Source: Cellvibrionaceae bacterium | GTDB lineage: Bacteria > Pseudomonadota > Gammaproteobacteria > Pseudomonadales > Cellvibrionaceae | NCBI GenBank assembly: GCA_025800365.1 | Contig: JAOXRT010000083.1 | Location: forward strand, 62,001-126,000 | Length of the DNA stretch: 64,000 nt | Reading direction: 5' to 3' | Shown here: positions 56,001-64,000 of the stretch, in pieces | Layout of the letters: the number at the start of each line of letters is the position of its first letter | Position numbering within the stretch: the first letter of the stretch is position 1 | Program-made: the position numbers and the translations under genes | Notes under the pieces: model-generated | The model's database searches: none | What the model was told of the DNA's origin: nothing | Seen by the model: the letters and a program-made list of their open reading frames with translations, nothing else

Positions 56001-56498
56001 ACCTGAGTTAATCGTAATACTCTTACTGGGCTGGGAAGGATCCTCGGTAAAACTGCCAAAGGTGTCTACGGATTTATCAGCATTCAGTGTGGTTTCTACC
56101 TCACCAAACTTAAACACTAATTTACCCTGACCGACCACATCGTTCAGATTGTCGTAGGTTTTAGAGGCAATGGTTTGCGAGCGGGCTAATTGTGTGGTTT
56201 CAATATTATAAACGCCGGGGCTCGCCAAACTACTGGCGGTGGCGGTGAGCTTATTGCTATCGCTGCTGGAGGTAGTATTGGTTTCAAAAGAGGAGGCCAA
56301 AGTCAGCGAGCTAACCGTAGACTGCAGGTTAGATACCGCACTTTTGATATTGCCCAACTCAGAAATTTTGGTTTCGAGGTCGACCTTTTCTACATCAAGG
56401 CGCTTATCAGTAGGCGCACGCTCAGCTTCAATCAGCTGATCGATCAAATCATTGTTCAGTACGCCTGAACCCACGCCTACAGAGGAAATACTGGCCAT
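53079..56498 (-). CDS. fliD: Flagellar cap protein FliD (hook-associated protein 2), oversized
   Basis: FliD is the filament cap that folds incoming flagellin. The N-terminus (MASISSVGVGSGVLNNDLID QLIEAERAP) and C-terminus (ESGLQASLKEIAEEKAELET, then SRRTSLSRQFTYYDTIVAQL) are typical FliD. At 1139 residues it is more than twice the Pseudomonas size (about 470). The extra length is tandem modules of about 100 residues, each with a line like NDTFSLSLNGKNYEDIEIAQ and GSYTTRQALATAVQDAINA; at least four are visible. The ATG at 56498 has GGGGAG 6 nt upstream. A GTG at 56579 is rejected. Confidence 0.93.
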   Translation of the reverse strand: MASISSVGVGSGVLNNDLIDQLIEAERAPTDKRLDVEKVDLETKISELGNIKSAVSNLQSTVSSLTLASSFETNTTSSSDSNKLTATASSLASPGVYNIETTQLARSQTIASKTYDNLNDVVGQGKLVFKFGEVETTLNADKSVDTFGSFTEDPSQPSKSITINSGNHTLAGVRDAVNAADIGIRASIVDTGDGFRLLFESEDTGKSNGFTIETQNANNGLDDFEFNETNFDNVLHATNAVDAELKVNGLEITRESNQVTGVINGVTLNLRQTSVGEPVTLTVEADMETINKRMQDFVTSYNELKTLTNDLTAYNLEEQEGSVFTGDPSIRNLENQLKRILSSALPTGAGGTVNSLAEIGISTNEKTGLISFDSSEFTDYAQNDPEALTKLFGTTGVGADNVEYIRGNNQTKSGDYDVVVTELATQGEFKGHSLSQAPSVGQPLIINALNDSFTVNVDGVNSEAIELIHGTYESGEEIANLLQTQINADEKLKANAKSVSVEFDSSNNSFNITSASYGSKSSVSFNSIDSNMAQELGLYRPGQGPRTLDLTDALRTTPELQNAVVIDDSNDNFTLSVGGTSSAEISIAQGSYSDGEALASAIQSAINADSALSQQGLSATVSYSGEQDGGQFNISFNNQESFQVLTADAALSSIGITANVSSTSKVSGLASNDQLAAPLTVDANNDTFSLSLNGKNYEDIEIAQGSYTTRQALATAVQDAINAQTSTGEVAKTAAGSVDLSTLIDFTSEEYSFQLSVNGDPAVDVVVDQNAGTTNLESIQAAIDTALGGAGVVTASLDNGNLVLEGSTIGEAGTIEIVNDGRVASTNAGTVDTTTIPGATSFASAEIEFSLNGDAFTLDLSSLSDPLSLPDDINTLLNDQLTAHADFSAGDIVAKLDASNQLYFEGNTAAAGEALSISSTTNDVFGVDGVASTAGANGFGLADTTSTGLDGSNATVTYVGGNNEGGLRIAFDNEDTFRITAAEDNMASALGIAASDGSETQVTKGKDVVGTINGVAAVGSGQRLTGAEGNDAYGLALNISGDAIGKRGTVNFNLGLAEQTERFLQAALSATGFLTEKESGLQASLKEIAEEKAELETRMESRRTSLSRQFTYYDTIVAQLNSSLDFIKANFEALNAQNN

Positions 56499-56560
56499 GT
56501 CTAACTCCCCGAATACCGAGTGATATTCTGTTCTTTCTATATCAGCTGATTGAACGCAAG

Positions 56561-56591
56561 AAGCCCCTCTCAGTTTCACTAAGTGGGGCTT
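56561..56591. repeat. Hairpin between flaG (third copy) and fliD
   Basis: AAGCCCC / GGGGCTT form a 7-bp stem with a 17-nt loop that can pair further (AGT/ACT). The T-run is strong on the plus strand and weak (TTCTT) on the minus strand, so for fliD it may attenuate rather than end transcription. Confidence 0.5.
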
Positions 56592-56676
56592 TTTACTTCA
56601 AGACCCTAATTAGGGCCAGGGGTTGTGGCGACTCTGGGGTTTGATAAACCCCTTACCTGTTTACCTTGTGGGCAAA

Positions 56677-57027
56677 TTAGGCATGAGCACTGAACAACCG
56701 TATCGGCTCTTCTTCATTCAATTTTCGGGCCAAATCCAAGGCTACTTCATCGGGTAATTGCCGAATCACTTCAGATGTTGCACTGTCGATCACGGTAATT
56801 ACGGCTCGCCCCGTGCTGTCGTCCATTGAGAACTGCAGTTCACGCTTGCTTGACTGTACATAGTCATTTAATCGCGAAACGGCTTCCTCTAGGTTTTCTT
56901 GCACAGCCTCACTATTGTTAGCGACCTCCTTAACGATTTCTGTAGTGCCCTTGTCCATCGGAGGCAAATCTTTGCCGCCATCGGTCGGTTTTTTCACCGG
57001 CGTAACGGCAGAAGTGCTCCTAGACAT
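56677..57027 (-). CDS. flaG: FlaG family protein, copy nearest fliD
   Basis: FlaG is a 116-residue protein thought to influence filament length. The N-terminal 45 residues are variable and the conserved domain follows: LEEAVSRLNDYVQSSKRELQ, FSMDDSTGRAVITVIDSATS and EVIRQLPDEVALDLARKL. It is the most divergent of three paralogues here. It lies between a terminator and fliD, and may be co-transcribed with fliD. Confidence 0.88.
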   Translation of the reverse strand: MSRSTSAVTPVKKPTDGGKDLPPMDKGTTEIVKEVANNSEAVQENLEEAVSRLNDYVQSSKRELQFSMDDSTGRAVITVIDSATSEVIRQLPDEVALDLARKLNEEEPIRLFSAHA

Positions 57028-57052
57028 CGCTGGGCAGCCTGTTCCTCAGGCA

Positions 57053-57089
57053 ATAAAAAACCCAATGCTAGGGCCTCTAGCACTGGGTT
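57053..57089 (-). terminator. Intrinsic terminator between flaG copies
   Basis: On the minus strand, AACCCAGTGCTAG / CTAGCATTGGGTT form a 13-bp stem with one mismatch and a 5-nt loop, running into TTTTTT. It ends the flagellin-flaG transcript only 26 bp before the next flaG start. Confidence 0.9.
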
Positions 57090-57183
57090 GCTTCAAAAAG
57101 TTACCCCCTTAGGAGGGCAACTAGTTACTTAAGTTAAACCTAAATTAATGCACCCTGCCAGATAGCCACCCCTTATAATGGAA

Positions 57184-57561
57184 CTAAGCTCGAGCACTAA
57201 ACAGCTTTATAGGTTCTTCCTGGTTAAGTTTCTTTGCCAAATCCAACACCACTTGATCAGGCAGCTGGCGAATAACCTCTGAGGTATACCGATCTACCAC
57301 GGTGATAACGGTTTGTCCGGTTTCCTCATCCATGGAAAACTTCAAGTCGCGTTGCGTTGACTGAACATAGTCATTCAAACGTGATACGGCTTTTTCCAAG
57401 TCCTGCTGAACTATTTCAGGTTTTAAAGCTACTTCTTCAGAAACAGTTGCAGCAGGCACCTGAGTTTGAACACCAGCGTTGCTCGCAACAGCGCTGTTCC
57501 CAAAGTCATTGGATTTGATTCCAAGCTGGGCTGCTGTGTATGAGTTTCTCACTTCGTTCAT
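57184..57561 (-). CDS. flaG: FlaG family protein, paired with the complete flagellin
   Basis: This 125-residue FlaG is nearly identical in its C-terminal 75 residues to the copy at 61285-61662 (LEKAVSRLNDYVQSTQRDLK, DQVVLDLAKKLNQEEPIKLF). It follows the 1080-residue flagellin by 76 bp. The shared SNAGVQTQV-type N-terminus shows both came from duplication of a flagellin-flaG unit. Confidence 0.9.
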   Translation of the reverse strand: MNEVRNSYTAAQLGIKSNDFGNSAVASNAGVQTQVPAATVSEEVALKPEIVQQDLEKAVSRLNDYVQSTQRDLKFSMDEETGQTVITVVDRYTSEVIRQLPDQVVLDLAKKLNQEEPIKLFSARA

Positions 57562-57637
57562 CGTCTTATCCTCAGGCCACTGCGTTTGCAGAAAGGAGCA
57601 TAAGCTCCCCCTGCATCGTTAGGTCACCTACTTATAG

Positions 57638-60600
57638 TTACTGCAGTAGCGACAACACCTGGTTTGGTAGCGCATTGGCCTGGGCCAAGATCGATGTACC
57701 CGCCTGTTGCAGTACTCGAGCTCGCGACAGCTCCGCAGTTTCCGCTGCAAAATCTGCATCGCGGATTCGCGAATTTGCCGAGGTTAGGTTTTCAGCGCTT
57801 ACCTGAAGGTTCTTAACCGTTGTTTCAAAGCGGTTTTGAATCGCACCAAGGTCCGCACGCTGGGCGTTTACGGTATCCAGGGCATTATCGATGGCGGTTA
57901 AAGCTGCGTTAGCACCTTCTACAGTGGTCAGATCGATATCCTTCAAGAAGGTGCCATCTTCACCACCACCAAAGCTACCTGCAGTAAAACCAAGCTCATC
58001 AAGCGCAGTGCTGCCGTTAATACCCGCGCCCACTTCAATATCACCAGCTCCGGTTAGAGTGACTTTTGAGTAAGTCGTTTGAGCGACATCATCCGCTATG
58101 GACTTTTTGCTATCACCTAGTGATGCTGAATTGGCGGTAATGTCTGAAGAATCGATACCTGAACTACCACCTAAACCAAAATCACTAGCAGCCACACCAC
58201 CATCATCGGCAGCGTTTGTATCGAAAGCTAAAACGATATTACGACCATCTGCTGCTGTAAGTGTTAAGCTCTCGCCATTATCCGTCGCTGTAACACCGGT
58301 TTGACCACTCACTTTATTAATTTGCTCTAAAGCGTGCGCACGGTTAGAGCCGGCATCTGTTTGCGTAGTTAGGCTTACTTCAACTCCGTTCACCCAAACG
58401 GCACCAGTATTACCGACAGTGCCAGCAGTAGTGCTAGAACCACCTACAAATTCCGTAGCATTTACTGACGCACTGACACCTGTTTCACCAGTAGACTTGT
58501 TAATAGCGGCTGCAATTGAAATGCCACTGCCAGTTTTGCTTGAGCTACCGGCATCGGCATAGGAAGCATTATCATCGCTCGCCTGAGAGGCCTTGATGGC
58601 AACATTATTAATAACTAAATCACCGGCATTCAAGTTACGATCAGGGACGTCAGTAGCTGCGGCACCCGTTGTAATACTTGTACCACCTGCTAAGGCCACA
58701 TCGCTACCCGTAGTCGTTAGGGCGATTGTACGGCTATCACCGGTCGTGTTAGCCTCAATAGTAATCGCCCCGTTTTCTGTACCTGAATTACTATCACTAA
58801 GAGTAAAACCAGCTGCAGTAAGCTGACTATTGAGGTTGGTGACGATATCTGCATCAGTCCATGCGGCTTCACCAGAGGCCTTTGTCAAGGTTACATCATT
58901 GCCATCTAAGCTAATCGTCTGGGTGACTGCTGCTGCGTCAGCTCCGTTTGTATTATCGTCGATTGTTACATCATTAGCACCACCGGTAGCTGTAAACTGA
59001 GGCGCCGTAGAGCCTGTTGCTTGAGTAGTTATTCGGATAAGGCCGTCGTTAGAACCAACATTGATTTCCTGAATATTAAAATCAGTAGGAGCTATCCCGG
59101 GTGCGGTCGTAATCGCAGTATTTAGTGCAGTCTGAATATCAGTAAAAGTAGCAGTGCCATCAGCCGCCAGCTGACCAACTCCACCGCCACCGTCATCCTG
59201 CACGACTGAAATAGTTACCGCACCTATATCAAATTCCCTTGTCAGATCACCACCACCACCAGTGTTGTCGTTCAACAAATCAGAGAAATCTAACTCAATT
59301 ACCGACGAAGTTGCAGTTGTGGCGGCATTAAAGGCCGAGAGATCCAGCGTTGCTGTAGTAGAGCTATTTAGAACCGAGTCTGCGCCATTTTCACTCGCAT
59401 CAATAGTCACAGAGGTACCTGTTGTTCCAGCCGCAATGGTCTGGCCAATACCGGTACCAATTGAAGTAATTAAAAATGTATCATCATCAGTACCACCGGG
59501 ATTACTTAAAGTGTAACCTGCTGCTGTAAACTGAGCTGCTAGTGCAGTAACCGCCTCATCATCATCAGCATAGGCTGCATCTGCAGCCGCCTTAGTGATA
59601 GTTACTTCTGTACCATTTAGCGTAAGTGTTTGTGATACATCTGTACCGGTACCTGCGAATGCACCCAAGTCGATGGTGGCCGTTGCATTTGTCGCCGCAA
59701 CTGCTGGAGTACCTGCCGTACTTGTTTTCAAAGAAGACGATACCGCACTAACGCCAGGAGTATAGCTACCCTTCGACAAACCTGCGTTCGCTAAGTTACC
59801 GTTACCCGTACCGTTTCCGCCTTGAATACTGATTTCTTTAGTATCGCCTTCAGCAATAAGAGTGTAGCCACCTTCATAGGTATTGCCTGCTGCTAAACCA
59901 GTATTAGCGGAATTTAAACCACCAGTGCCATAATCCAACTCAATATTTCGGCCATCGGCTGTTTCCAAAGTTACACCGGTGGCAGCATCGCCAGTATCGA
60001 TAGCACGAACGCCAGTTTGATCTGAAACGGCGTTAATAGCAGAGGCTACCGCAGCACGAGTAGTTGAGGCATCACCGGTAGTATCAACTTGAATGGTGAC
60101 ATTGTTTAAGGTCAAGCTTTGCCCAGTTACTGCAGCCGCAGTTTGAGTGGAGCCTGCCACGGTGTTTTCATCAACCACTGCACGAACACCTGATTCATCG
60201 GTGTGCTTATTGATGGCAGCAACTTTAGCAATGGCACTGGCCGCAGCATTTTCAGTAGAAGCATCATCATCAGCCGCTGAAGAAGAAGAAATTTCTACGC
60301 CATTGATAATCAAATCACCATTGCCTAGCGCAGAGTCAGTACCTACCGCCGATACGCCTGCCTGATCAGATACACCTAAGGTATCCACACCTAAGTCGGC
60401 CACTCTTACATCAATGGTTTCACCTGCGTTGGCGCCAACTTGAAACTTAGTATCAAAAGAACCATCAAGAAGTTTCTGACCGTTAAAGTTTGTCTCTGTA
60501 GCAGTGCGGGTAATCTCAGCAATCATCTGCTGAGCTTCCGCATTCAGCGCTTCACGGTCGGAAGCTGAGTTAGTACCGTTAGCCGCCTGCAGTGCCAATT

Positions 60601-60880
60601 CACGCACACGCTGCAGTGATTCAGTCATAGTGCCCAATGCGCCTTCTGCAGTTTGCGCTAAAGAAATACCATCACCTGAGTTGCGAATTGCAACCGCAAG
60701 GCCCTGGGTTTGAGAAGAAAAACGAGTGGAAATTGCTAAGCCCGCCGCATCGTCTTTCGCTGTATTAATGCGAAGACCTGAAGAAAGGCGCTGCATGGCA
60801 TCGGCCTGCGCACCCTGCGACTTGCTTAAATTACGTTGCGCCATCAGTGACGCCATATTGGTATTAATGATCGAAGCCAT
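57638..60880 (-). CDS. fliC: Giant flagellin FliC
   Basis: This filament subunit has 1080 residues, about twice the usual size. The D0/D1 N-terminus ([57 protein letters not shown]) and C-terminus ([55 protein letters not shown]) are intact. The central 820 residues hold repeated Flagellin_IN-like units (GDLIINGVEI ... [28 protein letters not shown] ... [18 protein letters not shown]) and three further Ala/Thr/Asp-rich units with a common pattern. The ATG at 60880 has AGGTG 7 nt upstream; a GTG at 60889 is rejected. No cysteine is visible. Confidence 0.95.
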   Translation of the reverse strand: MASIINTNMASLMAQRNLSKSQGAQADAMQRLSSGLRINTAKDDAAGLAISTRFSSQTQGLAVAIRNSGDGISLAQTAEGALGTMTESLQRVRELALQAANGTNSASDREALNAEAQQMIAEITRTATETNFNGQKLLDGSFDTKFQVGANAGETIDVRVADLGVDTLGVSDQAGVSAVGTDSALGNGDLIINGVEISSSSAADDDASTENAAASAIAKVAAINKHTDESGVRAVVDENTVAGSTQTAAAVTGQSLTLNNVTIQVDTTGDASTTRAAVASAINAVSDQTGVRAIDTGDAATGVTLETADGRNIELDYGTGGLNSANTGLAAGNTYEGGYTLIAEGDTKEISIQGGNGTGNGNLANAGLSKGSYTPGVSAVSSSLKTSTAGTPAVAATNATATIDLGAFAGTGTDVSQTLTLNGTEVTITKAAADAAYADDDEAVTALAAQFTAAGYTLSNPGGTDDDTFLITSIGTGIGQTIAAGTTGTSVTIDASENGADSVLNSSTTATLDLSAFNAATTATSSVIELDFSDLLNDNTGGGGDLTREFDIGAVTISVVQDDGGGGVGQLAADGTATFTDIQTALNTAITTAPGIAPTDFNIQEINVGSNDGLIRITTQATGSTAPQFTATGGANDVTIDDNTNGADAAAVTQTISLDGNDVTLTKASGEAAWTDADIVTNLNSQLTAAGFTLSDSNSGTENGAITIEANTTGDSRTIALTTTGSDVALAGGTSITTGAAATDVPDRNLNAGDLVINNVAIKASQASDDNASYADAGSSSKTGSGISIAAAINKSTGETGVSASVNATEFVGGSSTTAGTVGNTGAVWVNGVEVSLTTQTDAGSNRAHALEQINKVSGQTGVTATDNGESLTLTAADGRNIVLAFDTNAADDGGVAASDFGLGGSSGIDSSDITANSASLGDSKKSIADDVAQTTYSKVTLTGAGDIEVGAGINGSTALDELGFTAGSFGGGEDGTFLKDIDLTTVEGANAALTAIDNALDTVNAQRADLGAIQNRFETTVKNLQVSAENLTSANSRIRDADFAAETAELSRARVLQQAGTSILAQANALPNQVLSLLQ

Positions 60881-61284
60881 AACAAACACCTTTTACTTTA
60901 AAAAGGCGTACACGCAAACGCGAGCACGCGACCCATTTACATCCGATTCAAATTCCTTGGCGGCCTAAATCGTTGAAAATTTAGACGGCCATTGAACCAT
61001 TCATCGAATAAAACAGATCACGTTCTCTAAAGATTTTTATTTCAATTGGCTAAACGGGTCTTCGAATCGGTGTTTGTTATGGCTAACAAATTTGTTTAAC
61101 TAACTGAAACTTATGACTTTTATCGAACTTCTTAATCGTTAAATGTCTTCTTTAAAAATCCTCTTTTTAAAAATTAAAACCGCATTTAAAAGCTTCACTT
61201 CGTTTGACAAGTCAGCAAAAATAATTTAGCTGATTTATCAATAGCTGCTTAAGAATAAATATTTTTAAGCAGCTTTTTAGAAAT
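60881..61284. promoter_or_regulatory. fliC leader region
   Basis: This 404-bp AT-rich gap between a flaG copy and fliC has no gene and should contain the flagellin promoter. The best sigma-28-like -10 on the minus strand is TTCGATAA (61120-61127), but no good -35 stands 15 nt upstream. An inverted repeat AGCTGCTTAA / TTAAGCAGCT lies at 61243-61274, just after the flaG stop, and may end that transcript. Confidence 0.45.
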
Positions 61285-61662
61285 TTACGCTTGCGCACTG
61301 AAAAGTTTTAAAGGCTCTTCATGGTTTAACTTTTTTGCCAAATCTAAAACTACTTGATCTGGCAGCTGGCGAATGACTTCGGATGTATAACGATCGGTTA
61401 CAGTAATAACTGTTTGCCCGGTCTCCTCATCCATGGAAAATTTCAAATCCCGCTGAGTGGACTGCACATAATCATTCAAACGAGAAACGGCCTTTTCCAA
61501 GTCCTGCTGCACGGATTCTGAGCTTGCTACGGCTGGCTCAGAAGATGGTGCAGTAGACACCTGAGTGTGAACACCAGCATTGCTCGCTACAGACGATTGA
61601 ATCGGATCGCTAGGCTTTACGCTTAGCGGGGTCGCTGTATAGGAGGTTTGCAAATCGTTCAT
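61285..61662 (-). CDS. flaG: FlaG family protein, paired with the second flagellin
   Basis: This 125-residue FlaG has the conserved C-terminal domain LEKAVSRLNDYVQSTQRDLK, FSMDEETGQTVITVTDRYTS and RQLPDQVVLDLAKKL. It lies 74 bp after the second flagellin, mirroring the pair at 57184-60880. A GC hairpin lies in the gap to the flagellin. Confidence 0.9.
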   Translation of the reverse strand: MNDLQTSYTATPLSVKPSDPIQSSVASNAGVHTQVSTAPSSEPAVASSESVQQDLEKAVSRLNDYVQSTQRDLKFSMDEETGQTVITVTDRYTSEVIRQLPDQVVLDLAKKLNHEEPLKLFSAQA

Positions 61663-61691
61663 AATGTTTTCCTCAGGCCGCTGCTTGGTTA

Positions 61692-61710
61692 AGGGGGCTT
61701 GTGGCCCCCT
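61692..61710 (-). repeat. GC-rich hairpin between flagellin and flaG
   Basis: AGGGGGC / GCCCCCT form a 7-bp stem with a 5-nt loop. No T-run follows on the minus strand. It lies in the flagellin-flaG gap and could stabilise the abundant flagellin mRNA or reduce read-through into flaG. Confidence 0.55.
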
Positions 61711-61736
61711 CTTCCTCTAGGTTATCTACCCCAGGA

Positions 61737-64000
61737 TTACTGAAGTAGAGACAACACCTGGTTTGGCAGGGCGTTGGCCTGGGCCAAGATAGAAGTACCG
61801 GCCTGCTGTAGAACTCGAGCACGTGATAACTCAGCGGTTTCAGATGCGAAGTCGGCATCACGAATACGAGAGTTAGACGCGGTTAGGTTCTCTGCGTTAA
61901 CTTGCAGGTTCTTCACCGTGGTTTCGAAACGGTTTTGGATCGCACCCAAATCAGCACGCTGAGCGTTTACGGTATCCAAAGCGTTATCGATAGCGGTTAG
62001 TGCATCGTTGGCGCCTTCAACAGTCGATAGATCGATATCTTTCAAGAAAGTACCGTCTTCACCGCCACCGAAGTTACCGGCTGTGAATCCAAGCTCAGCT
62101 AGCTTAGTGCTACCGTTAATGCCGGCGCCTACTTCGATGTCACCTGCGCCACTTAAGGTCACTGTTGAATATGTAGTGTGTGCTACAGCATCTGCGTTAG
62201 CTTGAGCACCACCCGCTGCCGTGATATCTGCAGATGCAATACCACTAGAACCATTTAAGCCGAAGTTGGCCGCAGTAACACCGCCGCTGGCATCAGCAGC
62301 ATTGGTGTCGAAAGCCAAAACGATGTTACGACCATCAGCGGCTGTTAGAGTTAAGCTCTCACCATTATCGGTAGCGGTTACACCTGTTTGGCCACTAACC
62401 TTGTTAATTTGCTCAAGAGCGTGAGCACGGCTAGAGCCAGCATCAGCCTGTACGGTCAAATCAACTTCTACACCGTTCACCCAAACTGCACCGGTATTGC
62501 CCGTAGCACCAGCACCAGAAGAAGCCGGAGCCGCAGTCGTCGAACCACCAACAAACTCAGTCGCATTTACCTCAGCAGTTACACCAGTTTCACCAGTGGA
62601 CTTATTGATCGCCGCTGCTATTGCTATACCAGAAGCCTCTTTAGAAGAACTAGTGTTAGCAGGAGCATACGAAGCGGTGTCATCACCAGCTTGAGCGGCC
62701 TTAATGGCTACGTTATTAATAACCAAATCACCAGCATCTAGCTTACGATCAGGAATGCTACCTGCGTCGGCACCAGCCGTCGCTGAACCAACTAGGGTTG
62801 CTGTACCCGCCGCCAAAGTTGGACCTGCACCAGCAGTATTCGCCGTAATAGTAAGCTGCCCATTATCTGTAGCACCATCACCATCTGACGCGGTAAAGTT
62901 ACCACCACCAGTTGCTGCACCTAATGCGGTGTTAATAGCACCAAGAATGTCAGAATCGTCCCACACACCGGTACCATCAGCTTTACTCACGGTAACAGTT
63001 TGATCGCCGTTAGTACCATCATTGATGGTAAAAGTCGCCGTTACGGCTGAACCCGTACCGTTCGCGGCTTCCAATGCACTGAAGTCGAAGGTTGATGTCG
63101 CCGCTACTGCAGCTGAAGCGGTCACCCCAGTCTTCGCAGAAGAACTCACCGCGCTTACACCAGGGGTATAACTACCTTTTGATAAGCCAGCGTTAGCGAT
63201 ATCGCCATTACCGGTGCCGTTACCACCTTGAACATCGATTTCCTTAGTATCGCCTTCGGCAACCAAGGTGAAGCCACCTTCATAGGTATCTGTGCCCGCC
63301 AAACCTGTATTGGCTTCGTTTAAGTTACCACCACCTAGGTTCAATTGAATATTACGACCATCTGCTGCTTCCAAAGTAACACCAGTTGCAGCATCACCTG
63401 TATCAACCGCTGTAACACCAGTTTGATCAGCAACCGCATTGATCGCAGAAGCTACTGCAGCACGAGTAGTTGCAGCATCGCCAGTGGTATCAATATCAAT
63501 ATCTACACCATTCAAGGTGATGGTGCCGCTTTGCGCGTCGGCAGTTTGAACAGAACCCGCCACGGTATTTTCGTCAACTACCGCTCGAACACCGGTTTCA
63601 TCCGTGTGTTTGTTAATGGCTGCCGCTTTTGCAATTGCAGAGGCCGCCGCATTGTCAGTAGAAGCGTCATCATCTGCAGCAGATGAAGAAGAAATGGTTT
63701 TACCATTAATTACCAAATCACCGTTACCTAGTGCTGAGTCTGTACCAACGGCAGAAACACCTGCCTGATCAGATACGCCCAACTTATCAACGCTTAGATC
63801 AGAAACGGTTACATCAATGGTTTCACCGGCATTCGCACCTACCTGGAAAGCGGTGCTGAAAGAACCGTCTAACAGCTTCTGGCCGTTAAAGTTGGTTTCT
63901 TTTGCAGTGCGGGTAATTTCCGCAATCATCTGCTGTGCTTCTGCATTCAATGCTTCACGGTCGGAAGCCGAGTTGGTGCCGTTCGCAGCCTGTAGTGCCA
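61737..64000 (-). CDS. fliC: Second large flagellin (partial, N-terminus outside window)
   Basis: The frame is open to the right window edge, with about 753 residues visible. By alignment to the neighbouring flagellin about 94 N-terminal residues are missing, for a total near 850. The last visible upstream residues ([20 protein letters not shown]) and the C-terminus ([34 protein letters not shown]) match the neighbour almost exactly. The centre has the same two Flagellin_IN-like units, but only one Ala/Thr/Asp-rich unit where the other flagellin has three. It is a recent tandem duplicate with flaG. Confidence 0.94.
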   Translation of the reverse strand, partial: ALQAANGTNSASDREALNAEAQQMIAEITRTAKETNFNGQKLLDGSFSTAFQVGANAGETIDVTVSDLSVDKLGVSDQAGVSAVGTDSALGNGDLVINGKTISSSSAADDDASTDNAAASAIAKAAAINKHTDETGVRAVVDENTVAGSVQTADAQSGTITLNGVDIDIDTTGDAATTRAAVASAINAVADQTGVTAVDTGDAATGVTLEAADGRNIQLNLGGGNLNEANTGLAGTDTYEGGFTLVAEGDTKEIDVQGGNGTGNGDIANAGLSKGSYTPGVSAVSSSAKTGVTASAAVAATSTFDFSALEAANGTGSAVTATFTINDGTNGDQTVTVSKADGTGVWDDSDILGAINTALGAATGGGNFTASDGDGATDNGQLTITANTAGAGPTLAAGTATLVGSATAGADAGSIPDRKLDAGDLVINNVAIKAAQAGDDTASYAPANTSSSKEASGIAIAAAINKSTGETGVTAEVNATEFVGGSTTAAPASSGAGATGNTGAVWVNGVEVDLTVQADAGSSRAHALEQINKVSGQTGVTATDNGESLTLTAADGRNIVLAFDTNAADASGGVTAANFGLNGSSGIASADITAAGGAQANADAVAHTTYSTVTLSGAGDIEVGAGINGSTKLAELGFTAGNFGGGEDGTFLKDIDLSTVEGANDALTAIDNALDTVNAQRADLGAIQNRFETTVKNLQVNAENLTASNSRIRDADFASETAELSRARVLQQAGTSILAQANALPNQVLSLLQ

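Noticed and set aside
57638-64000. Possible frameshift or broken flagellin gene because of the unusual length
   Set aside because: Both flagellin frames are continuous, and their conserved ends match each other, so they are intact large genes, not fusions by error.
1-64000. CRISPR arrays, tRNA or rRNA genes, prophage or integrase genes
   Set aside because: I saw no regular direct repeats with spacers, no cloverleaf-like tRNA sequence and no integrase or phage structural genes. A covariance-model search was not possible.

Overview
This window looks like the chromosome of a free-living, probably marine, gammaproteobacterium of the Pseudomonas/Cellvibrio type. The order gyrA, mtaD, ubiG, mupP, yciK resembles the Pseudomonas gyrA neighbourhood. 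The long minus-strand block follows the Pseudomonas polar-flagellum order (fliC-flaG-fliD, fleQ-fleS-fleR, fliE to fliR, flhB, flhA-flhF-fleN-fliA, cheY-Z-A-B, motC-motD, parC, cheW, DUF2802). I cannot name the genus from sequence alone. I saw no tRNA, rRNA or CRISPR array.

Layout. Positions 1-7.7 kb hold housekeeping genes: a gyrA fragment and mtaD, ubiG, mupP and yciK, plus a secreted protein of unknown role with a possible C-terminal sorting tail. Positions 8.1-12.0 kb hold a plus-strand gene for a 1277-residue Ig-like/propeller protein. From 12.1 to 43.5 kb almost everything is on the minus strand and makes the basal body, the flagellar export gate, the motor, sigma-28 and chemotaxis. The one clear outsider there is an SMP-30-like gene between flhB and flhA, next to a 142-bp MITE-like element that splits a terminator. 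At 44.4-48.4 kb lies a second plus-strand giant protein (1322 residues), paralogous to the first, so the pair brackets the core flagellar block. Positions 48.4-52.8 kb hold the fleR, fleS and fleQ regulators. Positions 53.1-64 kb hold the filament genes: an oversized FliD (1139 residues), three FlaG paralogues, a 1080-residue flagellin and a second large flagellin cut by the window edge.

Regulation. Five sites with GG-N10-GC spacing match sigma-54 promoters, upstream of fleS, fliE, fliK, fliL and flhA. This fits a FleQ then FleSR cascade with FliA at the bottom. Rho-independent terminators can be read after fliA, fliD, fleQ, the second giant gene and flaG (57.1 kb).

Most unusual points: the bracketing giant proteins, each with exactly seven C-terminal repeats; a CheA linker with three FliM/CheZ-like peptides; a parC-cheW unit lacking parP; no fliS after fliD; parallel enlargement of flagellin and cap protein; and a MITE in a terminator.
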